Of a DNA stretch of 64,000 nucleotides, positions 11,418 to 23,188 are shown in pieces. The translations under genes and the position numbers were made by a program. Origin of the DNA: Metopolophium dirhodum (taxonomy: Eukaryota; Arthropoda; Insecta; Hemiptera; Aphididae); NCBI RefSeq assembly GCF_019925205.1, contig NC_083567.1, positions 20,708,001 to 20,772,000 on the forward strand, read 5' to 3'. The stretch's first letter is position 1. Each line of letters begins with the position of its first letter. The notes beneath the pieces were generated by a model. That model did no database searches. It had not been told where the DNA came from and saw nothing but the letters and a program-made list of their open reading frames with translations.

Positions 11418-12399
11418 TGATGATGATAGACGACTACAATCACTAGTCGAGAGCTTTGCGATGATGTTTTCCTACTAACTTTAAAGGTATTCGATATTGT
11501 AAACAGAACAATGAAAGAAAATATTTAAATATTATTAATTTGGTTATGTTAGGTTAGGTTAGGATAGGACAGTAAATTAGACGTTAACTAATTATTATAG
11601 TTTTTAACACGGTCTTAAAGACTGTCAGCTAGAGTTGTACCAGTATAGTTATTAAAAACTTAAATACAGCCAACATTAAATAACGATTTTTTTAACACAA
11701 CAAATTATAAAATGTATTTAAAAATATAACAAAATATAATTTTTTTAGGATTTTATAAGGTTTTCAATACTTATGAGCTTTTGTAAATAGAAAATGTATA
11801 AAATCAATAGTTTTAATTTAATATATAGTTTTGTGTTTTATTATTCTACTGTCAAAGAATTCTCAGGGTTTTCTTTCCACATTTTTTTACATTGTACTAT
11901 ATCTAATTTTTTTCCGCACATATTTACAAAGACTAAAACAGATATCTGACTATGTTTTTATTTGCATTTAGACTTTATAGTTTGTTATTTAATATTGACT
12001 GTAGACCCAGCCAAACACAATATTATTTTAAATTAAACATTATTTTGTGTCCTTCATAAATTACAATCACATAATAACTTCCGTGCAGGACCTTTTTCTG
12101 ATTTAATTTTTTTGCATCCTTTATAAATTACATTCGTTTTTAAACATTTTCTAATACATATATTACGGTGATACACCTCTGATCATAATAACTGTTCGTA
12201 ACATTATAATGTAAACAATACCTAGTTTTTGGATTGTAGTTAATATGTATTGCAGTATTTAGCTTCCAGCGTATTCTTTTGTTTAGTGTTATTTCACACA
12301 GATTTCTCAAACAATTTTTTTTTCAATTCATTTGTATAAATATTTTTCAAGATTAACCGGCTATACCTGGTAGTACGCTGAGTACCCGTGTACTCATAA
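11418..12399. other. AT-rich arm segment
   Basis: Three TTAGG units at 11549-11563 are noted; TTAGG is the arthropod telomere repeat, but three units are too few to mean much. No gene is recognised. Near 12290-12460 the sequence grades into the tandem array. Confidence 0.4.
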
Positions 12400-15300
12400 A
12401 GCGTGTTCCTAAAGTCAAATTTTTTCCAAATTTTTTTTTTGTTTTCTAAAATCAATTTGCCTGCAGGCGCCAACACCTCCCTTCAATTTTTTTTTTTTTA
12501 GTACTGTAACTCTAGTTGAATATTTTGTATTGACTTGAAAATTGATAACTTGGTGACCCATGAATAATCTTTCTTTAATGAACTAAATATTTTGAATAGT
12601 TTTTTCTAAATTTTTTTTCAAATTTTTTTTTTGTGTTCTAAAATCGATTTGCCTGCGGGCGCCAACCCCTCCCTTCAATTTTTTTTTTTTTTAGTACTGT
12701 AACTCTAGTTGAATATTTTGTATTGACTTGAAAATTGATAACTTGGTGCCCCATGAATAATCATTTTTCAATGAACTAAATATTTTGAATAGTTTTTTCT
12801 AAATTTTATTCCAAATTTTTTTTTTTGTTTTCTAAAATCGATTTGCCTGTGGGCGCCAACCCCTCCCTTCAATTTTTTTTTTTTTTAGTACTGTAACTAG
12901 TTGAATATTTTGTATTGACTTGAAAATTGATAACTTGGTGACCCATGAATAATCTTTCTTTAATGAACTAAATATTTTGAATAGTTTTTTCTAAATTTTT
13001 TGAAAATTTTTTTTTTATTTTTTAAAATCGATTTGCCTGCGGGCGCCAACACCTCCCTTCATTTTTTTTTTTATGATTTTAACTCTAGCCAAATTTTTTA
13101 AACATTGACAATCTGTTACCCTTTGAGTAATTCTTTAATGAACTAAATATTTTGAATAGTTGTTTCTGTTTAAGATTCTGGGCATTTTAGTTTGTACTTT
13201 GTAATGTGTATTTCTACAGTTAAATTTATTCAAATTTTTTTTTTTGGTTTCCTAAAATGCATTTGCCTGCGGGCGCCAACACCCTCCTTCAATTTTTTTT
13301 TTATGTTATGAAACTCTAGTTGATTATTTTGTATTGACTTGAAAATTGATAACTTGGTGCCCCATGAATAATCATTCTTCAATGAACTAAATATTTTGAA
13401 TAGTTTTTTCTAAATTTTTTTCCAAATTTTTTTTTATGTTTTCTAAAATCGATTTGCCTGTGAGCGCCAACCCCTCCCTTCAATTTTTTTTTTTTTAGTA
13501 CTGTAACTCTAGTTGAATATTTTGTATTGACTTGAAAATTGATAACTATTGGTGCCCCATGAATAATCATTCTTCAATGAACTAAATATTTTGAATAGTT
13601 TTTTCTGTTTAAGATTTGGTTAGGACATTTTAGTTTGAACTTCGTAATGTGTGTTTCTAATGTAAATTTTTTTCCAAATTTTTTTTTTGTTTTCTAAAAT
13701 GCTTTTGCCTGCGGGCGCCCACACCCACCTTCAATTTTTTTTTTGTTATGTGACTAGTTGAATTTTTTGTATAGACTTTGTAATGTGTATTCCTACAATA
13801 ATATTTTATTTAAAATTTTTTTTTGTTTTCTAAAATCAATTTGCCTGCAGGCGCCAACATCTCCCTTCAATTTTTTTTTTAGTACTGTAACTCTAGTTGA
13901 ATATTTTGTATTGACTTGAAAATTGATAACTTAGTGCCCCATGAATAATCATTCTTTAATGAACTAAATATTTTGAAAATTTTTTTTTTGTTTTTTAAAA
14001 TCGATTAGCCTGCGGGCGCCAACACCTCCCTTCATTTTTTTTTTTATGATTTTAACTCTAGCCAAATTTTTTAAACATTGACAATCTGTTACCCTTTGAA
14101 TAATTCTTTAATGAACTAAATATTTTGAAATTTTGTTTCTGTTTATGGTTCTGGGCATTTTAGTTTGTACTATGTAATGTGTATTCATACGTTAAATATT
14201 TTGTATTGACTTGAAAATTGATAACTGGTGCCCCATGAATAATCATTCTTCAATGAACTAAATATTTTGAATGGTTTTTTCTGTTTAAGATTTGGTTAGG
14301 ACATTTTAGTTTGAACTTCGTAATGTGTGTTTCTAATGTAAATTTTTTTCCAAATTTTTTTTTTGTTTAAGATTCTGGACATTTTAGTTTGAAGTTTTTA
14401 ATTTCAATTTTTTTTTGTTTTCTAAAATACATTTGCCTGCGGGCGCTAACACCCTCTTTCAATTTTTTTTTTGGTATGTAACTCTAGTTGAATTTTTTGT
14501 ATAGACTTTGTAATGTGTATTCCTATAATAATATTTTTTTTTAAATTTATTTTTGTTTTCTATACTGCATTTGCCTGCGGGCGCCAACAACCTCCTTCAA
14601 TTTTTTTTTTTTTGTTATGTGACTAGTTGAATTTTTTGTATAGACTTTGAAATGTGCATTCCTACAATAATATTTTTTTTTAAATTTATTTTTGTTTTCT
14701 ATACTGCATTTGCCTGCGGGCACCAACAACCTCCTTCAATTTTTTTTTTTGTTATGTGTCTAGTTGAATTTTTTGTATAGACTTTTTAATGTGTATTCCT
14801 ACAATTATATTTTTTTAAAAATTTTTTTTTGTTTTCTAAAATGCATTTGCCTGCGGGTGCCAACACCCTCTTTCAATTTTTTTTTTTGTTATGTATCTCT
14901 AGTTGAATTTTTTGTATAGACTTTGTTATGTGTATTCCTACAATAATTTTCTTTTTAAATTTTTTTTTTGTTTTCTAAAATGCTTTTGCCTGCGGGCGCC
15001 AACACCCTCTTTCAATTTTTATTTTTGTTATGCAACTCTAGTTGAATTTTTTGTATATACTTTTTGAACATTGATAACCTGGTGCACTTTGAATAATCCA
15101 TCATTAATGAACTAAATATTTTGAATAGTTTTTTTCTGTTTAAGATTCTGGACATTTTAGTTTGAAGTTTTTAATTTCAATTTTTTTTTGTTTTCTAAAA
15201 TACATTTGCCTGCGGGTGCTAACACCCTCTTTCAATTTTTTTTTTGGTATGAAACTCTAGTTGAATTTTTTGTATGGACTTTGTAATGTGTATTCCTATA

Positions 15301-18300
15301 ATAATATTTTTTTTTTAATTTATTTTTGTTTTCTATACTGCATTTGCCTGCGGGTGCCAACAACCTCCTTCAATTTTTTTTTTTTTTGTTATGTGACTAG
15401 TTGAATTTTTTGTATAGACTTTGAAATGTGCATTCCTACAATAATATTTTTTATTAAATTTTTTTTTGTTTTCTATACTGCATTTGCCTGCGGGCGCCAA
15501 CAACCTCCTTCAATTTTTTTTTTTGTTATGTGTCTAGTTGAATTTTTTGTATAGACTTTTTAATGTGTATTCCTACAATAATATTTTTTTAAAAATTTTT
15601 TTTTGTTTTCTAAAATGTATTTGCCTGCGGGTGCCAACACCCTCTTTCAATTTTTTTTTTTGATATGTGACTAGTTGAATTTTTTGTATAGGCTTTTTAA
15701 TGTGTATTCCTACAATAATATTTTTTTTAAATTTTTTTTTTGTTTTCTAAAATGCTTTTGCCTGCGGGCGCCCACACCCACCTTCAATTTTTTTTTTGTT
15801 ATGTGACTAGTTGAATTTTTTGTATAGACTTTGTAATGTGTATTCCTACAATAATATTTTATTTAAAATTTTTTTTTTGTTTTCTAAAATCAATTTGCCT
15901 GCAGGCGCCAACATCTCCCTTCAATTTTTTTTTTAGTACTGTAACTCTAGTTGAATATTTTGTATTGACTTGAAAATTGATAACTTAGTGCCCCATGAAT
16001 AATCATTCTTTAATGAACTAAATATTTTGAAAATTTTTTTTTTGTTTTTTAAAATCGATTAGCCTGCGAGCGCCAACACCTCCCTTCATTTTTTTTTTTA
16101 TGATTTTAACTCTAGCCAAATTTTTTAAACATTGACAATCTGTTACCCTTTGAATAATTCTTTAATGAACTAAATATTTTGAAATTTTGTTTCTGTTTAA
16201 GGTTCTGGGCATTTTAGTTTGTACTATGTAATGTGTATTCATACGTTAAATATTTTGTATTGACTTGAAAATTGATAACTGGTGCCCCATGAATAATCAT
16301 TCTTCAATGAACTAAATATTTTGAATGGTTTTTTCTGTTTAAGATTTGGTTAGGACATTTTAGTTTGAACTTCGTAATGTGTGTTTCTAATGTAAATTTT
16401 TTTCCAAATTTTTTTTTTGTTTAAGATTCTGGACATTTTAGTTTGAAGTTTTTAATTTCAATTTTTTTTTGTTTTCTAAAATACATTTGCCTGCGGGCGC
16501 TAACACCCTCTTTCAATTTTTTTTTTGGTATGTAACTCTAGTTGAATTTTTTGTATAGACTTTGTAATGTGTGTTCCTATAATAATATTTTTTTTTTAAT
16601 TTATTTTTGTTTTCTATACTGCATTTGCCTGCGGGCGCCAACAACCTCCTTCAATTTTTTTTTTTTTGTTATGTGACTAGTTGAATTTTTTGTATAGACT
16701 TTGAAATGTGCATTCCTACAATAATATTTTTTTTAAAATTTATTTTTGTTTTCTATACTGCATTTGCCTGCGGGCACCAACAACCTCCTTCAATTTTTTT
16801 TTTGTTATGTGTCTAGTTGAATTTTTTGTATAGACTTTTTAATGTGTATTCCTACAATAATATTTTTTTAAAAATTTTTTTTTGTTTTCTAAAATGCATT
16901 TGCCTGCGGGTGCCAACACCCTCTTTCAATTTTTTTTTTTGTTATGTGACTAGTTGAATTTTTTGTATAGGCTTTTTAATGTGTATTCCTACAATAATAT
17001 TTTTTTTAAATTTTTTTTTTGTTTTCTAAAATGCTTTTGCCTGCGGGCGCCCACACCCACCTTCAATTTTTTTTTTGTTATGTGACTAGTTGAATTTTTT
17101 GTATAGACTTTGTAATGTGTATTCCTACAATAATATTTTATTTAAAATTTTTTTTTTGTTTTCTAAAATCAATTTGCCTGCAGGCGCCAACATCTCCCTT
17201 CAATTTTTTTTTTAGTACTGTAACTCTAGTTGAATATTTTGTATTGACTTGAAAATTGATAACTTAGTGCCCCATGAATAATCATTCTTTAATGAACTAA
17301 ATATTTTGAAAATTTTTTTTTTGTTTTTTAAAATCGATTAGCCTGCGAGCGCCAACACCTCCCTTCATTTTTTTTTTTATGATTTTAACTCTAGCCAAAT
17401 TTTTTAAACATTGACAATCTGTTACCCTTTGAATAATTCTTTAATGAACTAAATATTTTGAAATTTTGTTTCTGTTTAAGGTTCTGGGCATTTTAGTTTG
17501 TACTATGTAATGTGTATTCATACGTTAAATATTTTGTATTGACTTGAAAATTGATAACTGGTGCCCCATGAATAATCATTCTTCAATGAACTAAATATTT
17601 TGAATGGTTTTTTCTGTTTAAGATTTGGTTAGGACATTTTAGTTTGAACTTCGTAATGTGTGTTTCTAATGTAAATTTTTTTCCAAATTTTTTTTTTGTT
17701 TAAGATTCTGGACATTTTAGTTTGAAGTTTTTAATTTCAATTTTTTTTTGTTTTCTAAAATACATTTGCCTGCGGGCGCTAACACCCTCTTTCAATTTTT
17801 TTTTTGGTATGTAACTCTAGTTGAATTTTTTGTATAGACTTTGTAATGTGTGTTCCTATAATAATATTTTTTTTTTAATTTATTTTTGTTTTCTATACTG
17901 CATTTGCCTGCGGGCGCCAACAACCTCCTTCAATTTTTTTTTTTTTGTTATGTGACTAGTTGAATTTTTTGTATAGACTTTGAAATGTGCATTCCTACAA
18001 TAATATTTTTTTTAAAATTTATTTTTGTTTTCTATACTGCATTTGCCTGCGGGCACCAACAACCTCCTTCAATTTTTTTTTTTGTTATGTGTCTAGTTGA
18101 ATTTTTTGTATAGACTTTTTAATGTGTATTCCTACAATAATATTTTTTTAAAAATTTTTTTTTGTTTTCTAAAATGCATTTGCCTGCGGGTGCCAACACC
18201 CTCTTTCAATTTTTTTTTTTGTTATGTGACTAGTTGAATTTTTTGTATAGGCTTTTTAATGTGTATTCCTACAATAATATTTTTTTTAAATTTTTTTTTT

Positions 18301-19545
18301 GTTTTCTAAAATGCTTTTGCCTGCGGGCGCCCACACCCACCTTCAATTTTTTTTTTGTTATGTGACTAGTTGAATTTTTTGTATAGACTTTGTAATGTGT
18401 ATTCCTACAATAATATTTTATTTAAAATTTTTTTTTGTTTTCTAAAATCAATTTGCCTGCAAACGCCAACATCCTCTTTCAATTTTTATTTTTGTTATGC
18501 AACTCTAGTTGAATTTTTTGTATATACTTTTTGAACATTGATAACCTGGTGCACTTTGAATAATCCATCATTAATGAACTAAATATTTTGAATAGTTTTT
18601 TTCTGTTTAAGATTCTGGACATTTTAGTTTGAAGTTTTTAATTTCAATTTTTTTTTGTTTTCTAAAATACATTTGCCTGCGGGTGCTAACACCCTCTTTC
18701 AATTTTTTTTTTGGTATGTAACTCTAGTTGAATTTTTTGTATAAACTTTGTAATGTGTATTCCTATAATAATATTTTTTTTTAAATTTATTTTTGTTTTC
18801 TATACTGCATTTGCCTGCGGGCGCCAACAACCTCCTTCAATTTTTTTTTTTTTGTTATGTGACTAGTTGAATTTTTTGTATAGACTTTGAAATGTGCATT
18901 CCTACAATAATATTTTTTTTTAAATTTTTTTTTGTTTTCTATACTGCATTTGCCTGCGGGCGCCAACACCCTCTTTCAATTTTTTTTTTTGTTATGTATC
19001 TCTAGTTGAATTTTTTGTATAGACTTTGTTATGTGTATTCCTACAATAATTTTTTTTTTAAATTTTTTTTTGTTTCCTAAAATACATTTGCCTGCGGGCG
19101 CTAACACCCTCTTTCAATTTTTTTTTGGTATGTAACTCTAGTTGAATTTTTTGTATAGACTGTAATGTCTATTCCTATAATAATATTTTTTTTTTAATTT
19201 ATTTTTGTTTTCTATACTGCATTTGCCTGCGGGCGCCAACAACCTTCTTCAATTTTTTTTTTTGTTTTGTGTCTAGTCGAATTTTTTGTATAGACTTTTT
19301 AATGTGTATTCCTACAATAATATTTTTTTAAAAATTTTTTTTTGTTTTCTAAAATGCATTTGCCTGCGGGTGCCAACACCCTCTTTCAATTTTTTTTTTT
19401 GTTATGTGACTAGTTGAATTTTTTGTATAGACTTTGTAATGTGTATTCCTACAATAATATTTTTTTTTAAATTTTTTTTTGTTTTCTAAAATGCTTTTCC
19501 CTGCGGGCGCCTACCCCCACCTTCAATTTTTTTTTTAGTTATGTT
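12400..19545. repeat. Tandem array (left), GCCTGCGGGCGCC-cored, with higher-order repeats
   Basis: Dozens of units each carry a T-run, 'ttctaaaat', the GC core gcctgcgggcgcc, 'aacaccctccttcaa', a second T-run and 'tagttgaattttttgtat'. The simplest monomer is about 138 bp; for example, cores fall near 14573, 14712 and 14849. Longer monomers add 'cttgaaaattgataactt..ccccatgaataatcat'. A higher-order unit of about 1,280 bp repeats almost perfectly: the variant core 'gcctgcgggcgcccacaccc' falls at 15760, 17039 and 18319. Small open frames across the array are by-products. The inverted counterpart is 32950-38890. Confidence 0.9.
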
Positions 19546-19551
19546 TATGTA

Positions 19552-19690
19552 TTATGCATACAGCAGTATTATTATTATTATTATGAACCTTTTACATAAA
19601 AACATAAATAATACACAAATACTGCCAAATATGTTTAGGTAGTTATTTATTATTTTGTAAGATATCATTAAGATTAAAGATCATTTAGAT
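19552..19690 (+). repeat. ~140-bp border unit, copy A
   Basis: Starts ttatgcatacagcagtatt and ends ...gatatcattaagatt plus 'aaagatcatttagat'. The same unit forms the inner border of the right arm (32799-32942, minus) and recurs, split by the LINE, at 21404-21522 plus 26011-26034. No terminal inverted repeats are seen. It may be one end of a larger element, or a short dispersed repeat. Confidence 0.7.
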
Positions 19691-19927
19691 AATCTTTACA
19701 TTTGTAATTAGTAATTACCGAATAAACCTTGAACAAATTACCTAACAAAAAAAATTATTTATACATGCACTTTTTTTTGTCATTTATTACAACATTGAAG
19801 TATTAATAATAAAAAAGGTGGGCTAGTGGATGTCGCTCTGCTGTACAGTAGGTTACAAGTGGATCACTGTATAATGGATGGGATTAAATTTGAATTCAAT
19901 GATATAATATCATTGTGTAAGAAAAAC

Positions 19928-20414
19928 GATTCTGAGTGGAGACGGTATGTCAGTCTAGGTTTAAGACATTATATAGGTACTTATCTATAGTATTAAAAAA
20001 AATAATTGACCTATAATAAATTCCAAATTAATCATATCACAATATCCATTAGGTACTTATAACGCGTTATACATCAACAAAAAACCGTGATACTATCATA
20101 GATATAATATATTAGTATACTTTAGAAGTTTCAAGTACCCACGAATAATATTATACAATCTCAACAAAATAACCGAAAAAATATTTTTTTTCTTAACTCA
20201 AAATAATTTGCTAATTTTCGTGATTTTTCATTATTTTGTCAATTTTTGAACTTTAAATGCTTAACCACCAACAATATTCACTTTCTAATCGAACAAAATA
20301 CTGAAGTTGAAAATCGGAGCATTATTTCGACTACTTATTGTGTACATAGACAAAAAAAAATTTAAAAAAACATATCATTTTAAAATCAATACATTCATCG
20401 TTCCACTCAGAATC
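19928..20414. mobile_element. GATTCTGAGTGGA-TIR repeat element
   Basis: GATTCTGAGTGGA near 19930 and TCCACTCAGAATC at 20402-20414 form terminal inverted repeats around about 485 bp. The right half matches the family seen at 1140-1375 ('aatattcacttt', 'actgaagt', 'cattatttcgactactta', then an A-rich tract). No coding potential. It occupies most of the otherwise gene-free 19691-20600. Confidence 0.6.
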
Positions 20415-20599
20415 TAAAAACTAAATTATCAGTTTGTTTTATCTTATTTTTCTATTTTACAAAAATAAAAGCTTTAATAAATTCAAAACATGTCATGGTG
20501 TTTGTAATAGTCAGTGTCAATGTTTGTTTTATTGTAATGACCAATTAATTAAATAATACCATTGAATATGAATTATGAACTTAATTTTAAAAAAATATG

Positions 20600-21403
20600 A
20601 ACAATAATTGTAAAAAACTTAAAACACTCACAAAAAACATATGAGGAACCCTCAACTTTTTTTTTCTTCCAGTAATAAGAACTAATGTTACACTTTGTAT
20701 TAAATGTTCAATGTTTTTGACAATGCAAAAGTTTTTTATCAACAATTATTGAAAAAACAACAAAAAAATTCGAAAATTTAAAATTTCTAAAGTTCTCAAA
20801 AAGAGTTAAAATATTTTGAAAATTATTCCATGCATAGAAATTGGTAATATAAACATATTTTGGTGAACAGTTCAAGATATACGGTTATTGGTTTTTTAAT
20901 TTAAAAAAAATAAGAGAATAGATTTTGTCGAAAACTTGGTTACTTATTAATTAAAACTATTAAAACAATTACGGAGAATTTGTTACTTTTTGACACTACA
21001 AACTACCAACTAGAAAAGATATTAAAGTTGAAAATCTTGGTATTTTTACTGCTCCGAAATATGACGACAGACCCATAAATAAAGTCCAATCAGTCTAAAA
21101 TTAATTTTTATGCCTCATAAAAATTATCAGTGTTTAAACTTATTTAAATATTGGTGTTAAATTAAAATAATAATAATAATTGTTATATTTTAATAACAAT
21201 ACACTGGTCAGTGGGCCTTCACATAAAATTTTTTAGGTTTTTAAAAAAAAAATCACCATCATTATTTATTTTTGTATAGGTAACCTATAAGCAAATGTTG
21301 TATACATATACCTCAGGGTCCAATACATTGACTTTGTCCGGGACCCCAAGAATCCTAATTGTTTTACTGGCCGTAGACAGGGCCGTATATACTTAACCAA
21401 ACC
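20600..21403. repeat. Diverged copy of the 540-bp repeat unit and unassigned flank
   Basis: 20640-20960 preserves the motif order of the units at 190-480 and 730-1022 (gaggaac.., tattaaat.., attgaaaaa.., ctcaaaaag.., atataaaca.., gttattggtttt), but diverged. 21065-21403 shows no gene. It ends at the third border unit. Confidence 0.5.
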
Positions 21404-21522
21404 TTATGCATACAGCAGTATTATTATTATTATTATGAACCTTTTACATAAAAACATAAATAATACACAAATACTGCCAAATATGTTTAGGTAGTTATTT
21501 ATTATTTTGTAAGATATCATTA
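21404..21522 (+). repeat. ~140-bp border unit, copy C (5' part)
   Basis: Same as 19552-19670, interrupted at gatatcatta by the LINE. The remainder resumes at 26011 and ends near 26034. Here the last bases read gatgattta instead of catttagat. Confidence 0.75.
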
Positions 21523-21796
21523 CACCAGTCACGCCATGTACGCCGTCAGCGTAACATCGTTATTTCGTCGTTCTGCTTATAGTACTAGCTGTGCGAGTCA
21601 ATCACCACCGAATTTTTTCGTTGAAGTGTCTAAACATTCGTATTGTCTCAACCTCAAACATAACGTCAACCTTTCTTTGATCGGACCTGTGGTTGTCCCA
21701 AAAATCGAAAATCGGTAACATATTTAATTGCTTACTTGGGCGGCGTCTGCCCGCCCATCCCGTGCGTGTTACCGGCCGACCGGCTTATCGGTCTAA

Positions 21797-23188
21797 TTGC
21801 CTACCGTTGCTCGCTATCTCAAGTCGACGATGCTCGATTCAAGGTCGTCGGGTAAAAATAATAATTCCGCTCGTGCTAATGTCTCGAGTCAAAAAAACTG
21901 TAATCGGCCTCCCAAGCCGACCGATAAAAACGTAATTAAGAAATTAACTATCAATACTAACTTAAACAGCGACGTACGTAATCTCTCCGATGATTCCGAT
22001 GACCAATCATGGTCTACTAATAAATCCAAACGTCTCGTTTCGCCAGGTCTTTCTCCAAAATCCAAAGAGCCAAAAATCTCTGAAACTAACACCTCCAAAT
22101 TCTCCACGCCAAATCGCTATGAAGTACTCAGTGAAGTGGTTACCCCCGACCCCATGGATACGGCTGAACAAACAAATGAACTTTCTCCTTCAACTCCGCC
22201 ACCTATCTTCATCACTACACCAGTTGATTTTAACGATTTTTGCAAATCCTTACTATCGATCACGGGCGAAAACGGTTTCGAATGCAAATCGTCTACCAAA
22301 CACCTAAAACTCACTACGACCAAAATCGAATTCTATCGCCTTATTATACATCTGCTAAACGAAAACAAATTCGAGTATTTTACTTACCAAGTCAAAGCTG
22401 ATAAGCCCTATCGGGTTGTAATAAGAAATCTTCACCCAACGACGGACACAAATTCCATTAAGGATGAACTAACTTCTAAGGGCTTCGCTGTAAGAAACAT
22501 CTCCAATATCCAGGCAAGACTATCTAAATCTCCTCTCCCGATTTTTTTCGTCGATCTAGACCCGGCTCCTGAAAATCCAAATATCTTCAAACTTACCTCA
22601 CTTTGCTACACCAAAATTAAAGTCGAAGAGCCTCACTCCCGGAAGGACCTTCCCCAGTGCCATAGATGCCAGGACTACGGCCACACCAAAACTTATTGCA
22701 ATCGCGATCCTCGTTGTGTCCGCTGCGGCCAAAGTCACCTCTCTGAACTCTGTGAAAAATCAAGGGACACCCCGGCATCCTGCGCTCTCTGTGGGGAAGC
22801 ACACCCTGCAAACTATAAGGGATGCATCAAACACAAAACTCTGCTGCGATCAAGAAACTCCAAACTCAAGAACCTCGCCCAAACCAACTACTATCAACAC
22901 TCAAGCAACCCATCTACCACCAGCCATGTCAACCTCACCAGTTCGGACATCTCTCGGCAGACCAACCCTAACCTTGTACAAACCAGTTCGGCCACCCAAC
23001 AGAACTCCTTCGCCAGCGCAACTAAAGGTAAAACCCAATCCCCTATTAACGACTCCCCTCCCGAAAACCCTCTCTCAAATCAACTGACATCATTCATTCA
23101 TGAGCTCCAATCACTCATCACACCTCTAATAACCCTCCTCTCCTCTCTCATCAATAAATTAGTTGTTACCAATGACTCTGAATTCTAA
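21797..23188 (+). CDS. LINE ORF1 (gag-like, zinc-knuckle protein)
   Basis: The 463-residue frame encodes the nucleic-acid-binding protein of the LINE. Residues about 200-285 (YRVVIRNLHP...) look like the PRE_C2HC region that precedes knuckles in many insect LINE gag proteins. Three CCHC-type knuckles follow at about residues 286-345: CHRCQDYGHTKTYC, CVRCGQSH, and CALCGEAHPANYKGC. The N-terminus is Ser/Lys-rich and the C-terminus is Ser/Thr/Pro-rich. In the family this protein binds the element RNA into particles. The frame is intact. Its end overlaps the ORF2 start by 26 nt in a different frame. The first ATG at 21797 is preferred because an earlier in-frame start is not evident. Confidence 0.85.
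   Translation: MPTVARYLKSTMLDSRSSGKNNNSARANVSSQKNCNRPPKPTDKNVIKKLTINTNLNSDVRNLSDDSDDQSWSTNKSKRLVSPGLSPKSKEPKISETNTSKFSTPNRYEVLSEVVTPDPMDTAEQTNELSPSTPPPIFITTPVDFNDFCKSLLSITGENGFECKSSTKHLKLTTTKIEFYRLIIHLLNENKFEYFTYQVKADKPYRVVIRNLHPTTDTNSIKDELTSKGFAVRNISNIQARLSKSPLPIFFVDLDPAPENPNIFKLTSLCYTKIKVEEPHSRKDLPQCHRCQDYGHTKTYCNRDPRCVRCGQSHLSELCEKSRDTPASCALCGEAHPANYKGCIKHKTLLRSRNSKLKNLAQTNYYQHSSNPSTTSHVNLTSSDISRQTNPNLVQTSSATQQNSFASATKGKTQSPINDSPPENPLSNQLTSFIHELQSLITPLITLLSSLINKLVVTNDSEF

Larger units (their letters stand above)
2363..19690 (+). repeat. Left arm of giant inverted repeat
   Basis: The arm reads in reverse complement at 32799-48969. Matching landmarks in order are: the hAT MITE, exon-like cassettes at 3180, 4835 and 7315, a hAT end at 6103, a decayed LINE 3' end near 8756-9240, a long-TIR element 9246-11415, a tandem array about 12400-19545, and a ~140-bp unit 19552-19690. 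The arms are very similar: the 190 bp next to the MITE show about five differences, and other sampled stretches fewer. They differ mainly in array length, about 7.1 kb here against 5.9 kb on the right. Confidence 0.9.

Noticed and set aside
11549..11563. TTAGG repeats suggesting an interstitial telomere
   Set aside because: Only three units, mirrored in the other arm; easily explained by chance in this composition.
2363..19690. Idea that each arm is a giant DNA transposon ending in the hAT TIR
   Set aside because: The inner end shows no matching terminal repeat and the arm flanks lack an 8-bp duplication; MITE-mediated rearrangement explains the outer border better.
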